A model generated the notes under the pieces. It had not been told where the DNA came from. It worked only from the letters and a program-made list of their open reading frames with translations, and ran no database searches. A program made the position numbers and the translations under genes. A DNA stretch of 64,000 nt from Stictocephala bisonia (lineage: Eukaryota; Arthropoda; Insecta; Hemiptera; Membracidae): contig JAQJVL010001123.1 in NCBI GenBank assembly GCA_035578905.1, positions 124,001 to 188,000 on the forward strand, given 5' to 3'. Positions 59,236 to 64,000 of the stretch are shown piece by piece (position 1 is the stretch's first letter; every line of letters starts with the position of its first letter).

Positions 59236-59622
59236 GTATGCAACTATTTGCATAAAGTATTGTTTGTCTTTTAATGTACTTTTTTATGTTCAACCTTCAA
59301 ATTATTATCCAACCTTATGGTGGGTAAATTCACTTATTTGAGTTGTGCAGAAAGCTTATATCTTTCTGTCATTTGCCTATAAAATTGTCTTCTTTTTTAA
59401 AATAAATTCACAATACTTCTTATTTATTAATAAGCAACATTTCAGTAACCTGAGAAATGAAGTTCTATTTCTTTGCATGGATTTATTGATATTTTTAAAT
59501 TGTAATAAAAAATTATAGAATTGTAAACAAATTGTTAGTTTTCTTTAAATTGAAACTATACAGCTATCTTAATAAATTTACTTGTATTTTATTTTTTAAC
59601 TACACAATTATTACTTTGTTAT

Positions 59623-60050
59623 GTCGGCACTGGTGGCGTAGTGCTGTAACCCAGCTACTTAGGGACAAAGTGTTGTGGAGATTGTAGGCGATAGGTTGAA
59701 TGCTCAGCCCTCTATCTACTAGAGACGTTTGGGGTGTCCATGATGGGTGGTAATCATTGTACGGATGTTGTGTGGGGGAGATAACTGAGTATCAGGCTTG
59801 TCAGTTAGCTTAAAATCAGACCAACACTACGTGGTTCGGATTCCACGTAAAGCTGTAGGTCCCTTAGTTGCCCTGGCTGTTGGGCTATTAATAAATTGCT
59901 CTTTCTGAGGAACAGTTGAACTCAGTTAGTAACCAGACTACAATCATGCACACTCAACCTACACTCATAAAATCATTCATATTCGCCTTAAAATACCAAC
60001 AACGTTTTGTCGGCGTCTCATATGTAAGAATTGTAAGAATTTGTAAGTCT
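59623..60050 (+). mobile_element. tRNA-headed SINE, best copy
   Basis: Begins GTCGGCACTGGTGGCGTAGT. An A box-like TGGCGTAGTGCTG (59633) and a B box-like GGTTGAATGCTC (59694) have tRNA-like spacing. The body includes CTACGTGGTTCGGATTCCACGTA, and the 3' end is built of TGTAAGAA-type repeats. It lies in the HDAC11 intron. Other copies are at 14684, 14850 (inverted), 58524 and fragments at 47826 and 52984. Confidence 0.85.
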
Positions 60051-61816
60051 GAGAATGAAGCCCTTAACAATATTTTTCAAGAACTAACAATTTAACTAAT
60101 TCAGTTTTAAAAATTAAACGAATATTTTTTACATGTATTCAATTGATATTTACGTTGTAATCAATTTACATTGATCAATAAATTACTGTTTCTTTTGTTA
60201 TCACAATCATTTTTTTAATATAAAAATTGAACTGTAATAAAAATTATAATATGAGAGATGACAGACTATAGTGAAATTTCACTATACTATTAAGCTTGTT
60301 TCGGATTACTGACCAACTCAGGACATAATAGTTGTCTATATTTGACTCCGAGAGTCATACAATTTTGAAATTTGGACTGTAAGTAGATGTTTCATTTTGA
60401 CCCCAGCAAGTTGAAACATTTTCATACTTCTGATAAATAATATTGTTTTAAGCAGATAAAAATAGATCATTTTCTGTAAGAATAGCCTGGTGAACTGGGC
60501 TGTACAGAAGCTTTGTTCTAACAGCTGTTTAACCAAAAAAATTAATTTGATTGTGAATTCAATACATGATTTTGATTCAAGATTAGAAAAAACGAGGATT
60601 GTAATTGCAGACTGTTATTATATCTAGGTCCACATAGTAAATTTATGTGAAAACATTTTGATTCATAAAATTCTTGTCATAACATTTTTGAATTGTCAAA
60701 AATTTTCTTATCTTTGGGTTACATAAGTTTCGTAATGATAAAAAGTTTGTTGATTAACTAATTTAATTAATTTCAGTAAGAAAACATTCACTAATTGTAT
60801 TTCTGTTTATAAAACATCTTGAAAGTCAAAACTTTGTATTTCGATGCATGGGGAAAATCGAGTTCTGTTTTCATTTCTTCAGGCTGGATGAGTTTTTCCT
60901 AATTCAAAGTTGTATAAAGTAAATTATGAACTCCTTATAATTTTCAATTTAAGGTTGCTTGCTAAAGTAGGCAATTTCATAAAGACTTATTTATTATTAG
61001 CATTTTTAATTTTAAGACTGTGAATAAGTGTGTATGCCCAGGTATTCATAAAATTGACTACGTTTTACCTAAGTGCAATTTAAATGTGAATTTTATATTA
61101 TGTTTTTCACACAAGCGTTTTGGTGCTGTTAGGTTTATTATTTTATGTATGTTTAAGACGTGCTTTAGTTTTAAAATGTGATGTAATTAACAACATTATA
61201 AAATTGTTTTTGAAAGTATCATGGGCTTTTCATCAAAACTCGCAAGACAAAATGAAGATTTGTTTTATAGTTTCCCACCCCCTTCCATGTGTCTCAACGT
61301 TTGACATTTATCTGCTTTCTTTTGATTCCCTTTCATTGCTGGCCTTATATAATATAGAAAACATGTGTCTGTGCAGATCTCGTCATGTTTTTGTAAAGTT
61401 TCATTACAAAAGTGTATCATATCTCTTCTGGGTCAAACTCATAAAAAACAAATTTGAAAAATAAATTTAGTTTTTTAACTCGTATGATAATTTATATGTT
61501 TGATAGGACAATTATATGTACTAAATAGTTACAAATACTGTTACAAAATTAGTATTTTGTGAATAAAAAAATTATTGTAAAAATATTATAGTCATTTTAT
61601 ACTTGTCATCAATAATAATCATGAATTTCTGTACTGTCATAAAGATGGTAACAGTTATTGACTTATGCAAAGTTATTTTTAATTTGTTTCTTTCATGATG
61701 AGACTTATGAAAGATAACACAAAACTCAAATAAGAAAAATACTCTGAGAGAAAAGATTTAAGTTTTTACCTGTTAATCTATATAATTTGATCAGATTTAC
61801 TTCATTATTTTTATAG
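60051..61816 (+). other. HDAC11 intron remainder
   Basis: AT-rich intron sequence up to the acceptor at 61816. The plus-strand frame 61120-61464 shows no family resemblance and no splice support. Confidence 0.6.
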
Positions 61817-61927
61817 TTTCTAAAAGAGGAGGGTATGGTGACCGAAGAATCTATCGTAAATCCGAAAGAAGCAACTGAAGAGGACTTATTATTAGTCCAC
61901 ACCAGAAAATACTTAAACAGCTTAAAG
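61817..61927 (+). CDS. HDAC11: histone deacetylase 11, second conserved exon
   Basis: Thirty-seven codons, phase 0 at both ends, between ATTTTTATAG (61816) and AAG|GTAAAT (61927). It encodes FLKEEGMVTEESIV and EATEEDLLLVHTRKYLNSLK, which continues directly from the previous exon as in HDAC11 of other animals (FLKEE...EA.EEDLLVVHTR.YLN.LK). The intron before it is 2.6 kb and contains a SINE. The next exon, with the active site, lies beyond 64000. Confidence 0.95.
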
Positions 61928-62084
61928 GTAAATAGTGTTTAATATTGTCATTAAAATATTAAAAGGACAGCATCCTTAATATTGTCATTAAAAGGATCTT
62001 CAATAACAATCATAATCAATTAAAAAGCCTAAACTATTGATGTATCATTTAATACAACTTAAATAGATGAATATGGGTTGTTTT

Positions 62085-62330
62085 GAAATGAAATGAAATG
62101 AAAATAAATGTATTCCCCAAACATTCAAATGTATACATCAGTAAGTTAAATTAAATTGTTTAACATAGTAATAATACAAAAATACATTGAAAAATAATAC
62201 AAATAATCACTAAACAAATTGTCTAAGATAAAAAGAAAAATAATAAAAATCGTACAGTAATTCCTTTTCATGGGAAAAGCCTACATGGGCATACTGCCTG
62301 TACATAGGCTGAGTTGCAAGTATTGAATTC
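62085..62330 (-). mobile_element. possible LINE 3' end
   Basis: GAAATGAAATGAAATGAAAATAAATG followed by a non-coding stretch looks like the reversed 3' tail of a LINE. No coding part was recognised. Confidence 0.3.
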
Positions 62331-63865
62331 AAAAAGGACCAAAATGTAATTGTTTTATCGCATATTATTATATAAAGGGAAAATATTTTAAATGTATGTC
62401 TATACTAACTAAAATATACATAAATAAGAATAGAAAGTAAACAAGTATTTTAAGAAGACAAAATAGATAATATTTATATATAATAATAATAATAATAATA
62501 TGAACATTGAAACATGGAAAAGTGGTAGCATAAATTAATTTAATAATTAACACTTCAATTACATTGCAACTCGGAGGTGTGGCAATCATATCCAGAAATT
62601 AATCACTGACTGTATGACAATTTAGGAAGGGCTAGAAAAAAAAGTGCATGGAGGATAACGCCCTGTGAATACTTCTCGCAATGACTACAGAACTGTACAT
62701 ACTTTTTTGTTTTTCTCGTCATCCAGTCTCAACACAAGACCAAGACCCTCCAAACAAAGGCCCACTCATACAGCACCTGCCTCGGCCACAGTGGGGGGGG
62801 TGGCGAGCATCAAATCCGCCCGTATACACTCGTAATGAGATTCTCTGCTCCCTCCTAACCTGTCAGATTGATCCAATCAGTTACCTGTTTTTTGAATATA
62901 GATATTGAAGTACAAGAGAATAAATTAGAATTAAAAAGGGGAATTAGAAATGTATTATTTATTACATACTTAGTAAAAAATTCTTAAAAAGGATCTCTTT
63001 GGATATGTAAGACCAAAAGTCAGGTGATTTGCAAAATACTGTTTTATTTGATTAAGCTATTCTATGCTAACATTAGGCATGAAAAAACTCCAAATCGTAA
63101 GCATTTAGGGGGAAAAATTAAGATTTATTGATTTTTATGCGTTTCTGTTACAATGATTTTATACCAAAGTGTAAATATTAGAGAGTTAATAACTACAAAT
63201 TTTTCGAATAAAAAAGTATTATTTTATTTTGTTGCTTTTAAGATTGCCATGAGATCTTTTGGTGTTATTTGACTTTATTCCTTCCCATCATTCCTTCGTT
63301 CTCTGGAGTCTCCATCGAAGCTATGCTGCTATAAAAGTTCTTTCATGCCTTCCTGTATTTCTTTTAGTCAATGTGGTTTTGTCTTTAGTTATAATTGTTT
63401 AGTTAGTCTAAACTCATTACCGTGTTAGTGTTGATGACCCTCCCACTCACCTATACACGTACAGGGTCAATGGTTGTCTGTGTGTTACCAATGAGCCTAG
63501 TATTAAGAAAATTTGTTTCTATAAATATGTTGAGTCAATATAAGGATTTATGGCATTTAGTATGTGTCTACCTCATTATTGATTTTCCTTGCCACAGGTA
63601 AGGAAAATCTCAAGAAGTCTTAGGATTTCTGGGGAATGGGGACGTTCTCTTCTTTGGGATGTTACATTCATTGTATTTTATGCTAATATCATAATTTTTT
63701 CTTACGTTAATGCATTAAAAAATTGAATAGTTTTGCGCTTTATATTGAAATGTTTGGGGGGGGGGCAGATGTGTAAGAATACAGTGTAAGAATGTGTAAC
63801 TAATTTGTGGGATGGTCTTGACTTACTACTATGCTTCCTTGCACTGTTCCTTGTAAATATATAGA
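62331..63865. other. no gene; scattered repeat pieces
   Basis: Intron of HDAC11 beyond its exon at 61927. Contains a short (AAT)n tract near 62483-62500, a GC-richer patch at 62700-62870 of unknown origin, and one decayed minisatellite unit at about 63438-63475 (CACCTATACACGTACAGGGT). Confidence 0.45.
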
Positions 63866-63867
63866 TA

Positions 63868-64000
63868 CTAGGGGACACCCCTGCACGCTTCGCGTGCCAA
63901 CCCCGACGCTCGCTACGCTCGATACACCTCGGCCTTCGGCCTCGGCATGTAACTATTCAATACAAAAATCGGTATATTAACTATATAACGTAAAATTACA
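63868..64000 (+). mobile_element. dispersed repeat with GC-hairpin end, cut by window edge
   Basis: CTAGGGGACACCCCTGCACG, then CTTCGCGTGCC, CTCGCTACGCTCG and CTCGGCCTTCGGCCTCGG, matching 3968-4100 closely and in the same orientation. The small hairpins are better preserved here than in the 4-kb copy, so this is probably the younger one. Confidence 0.7.

Overview
The window is nuclear DNA from an insect. It is AT-rich, its genes are split by GT-AG introns, and most of it is transposable elements. The element mix (pogo/Tigger, piggyBac, hAT, mariner, Jockey/CR1-like and RTE-like LINEs, copia, tRNA-headed SINEs) and TTAGGTT-type dispersed repeats would fit a hemipteran, but that placement is inference.

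Only two host genes can be supported. (1) A group III (bee-venom-type) secreted phospholipase A2 lies on the minus strand, with three exons at 10862-10703, 8932-8773 and 6269-6117. Splice sites and codon phases match exactly, and the calcium loop and the His-Asp active-site block are visible. The 3' exon was not found. (2) Histone deacetylase 11 lies on the plus strand, with exons at 59083-59235 and 61817-61927. A likely first coding exon is at 44988-45051, and the gene runs off the right edge. If that first exon is right, its 14-kb intron holds an old LINE, a deleted copia element, a nearly intact LINE with esterase-type ORF1, and a mosaic PWWP / coiled-coil / SGNH / macro-domain relic.

Layout: 1-2.6 kb pogo-like transposase with a poly-G frameshift; 4.0-4.5 kb hairpin-ended dispersed repeat; 5.1-5.75 kb degenerate tandem repeat; 6.1-10.9 kb PLA2 gene with a dead hAT transposase in one intron; 11.15-11.88 kb hAT MITE; 14.7-15.5 kb SINE inserted in a SINE; 16.34-34.14 kb giant palindrome; 35.5 kb TTAGGTT foldback; 37.35-40.6 kb RTE-like LINE (minus); 41.28 kb hAT MITE; 41.76-44.80 kb decayed piggyBac with a 67-bp tandem repeat; 45.1-48.1 kb LINE ORF1 relic split by a copia element with perfect TSD; 48.1-54.1 kb mosaic ORF relic split by a LINE; 56.9-58.4 kb second copy of the palindrome centre; 58.5-62 kb SINEs and HDAC11 exons; 63.87 kb to the edge, a second hairpin-ended repeat.

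The most striking structure is the palindrome. Its arms, of about 7.4 kb homologous sequence, carry LINE pieces, a palindromic mariner, a second small palindrome and a GGGTGGG minisatellite, around a loop holding a pogo-type MITE. The arms differ by substitutions, an (AT)n length change, an array copy-number change and one 1,635-bp DNA transposon present only in the right arm, so the structure is not a simple read-through copy. That transposon has 35-bp terminal inverted repeats, a 4-bp ATTT target duplication, extra internal copies of its terminal motif and a broken transposase that resembles Sola-type elements.
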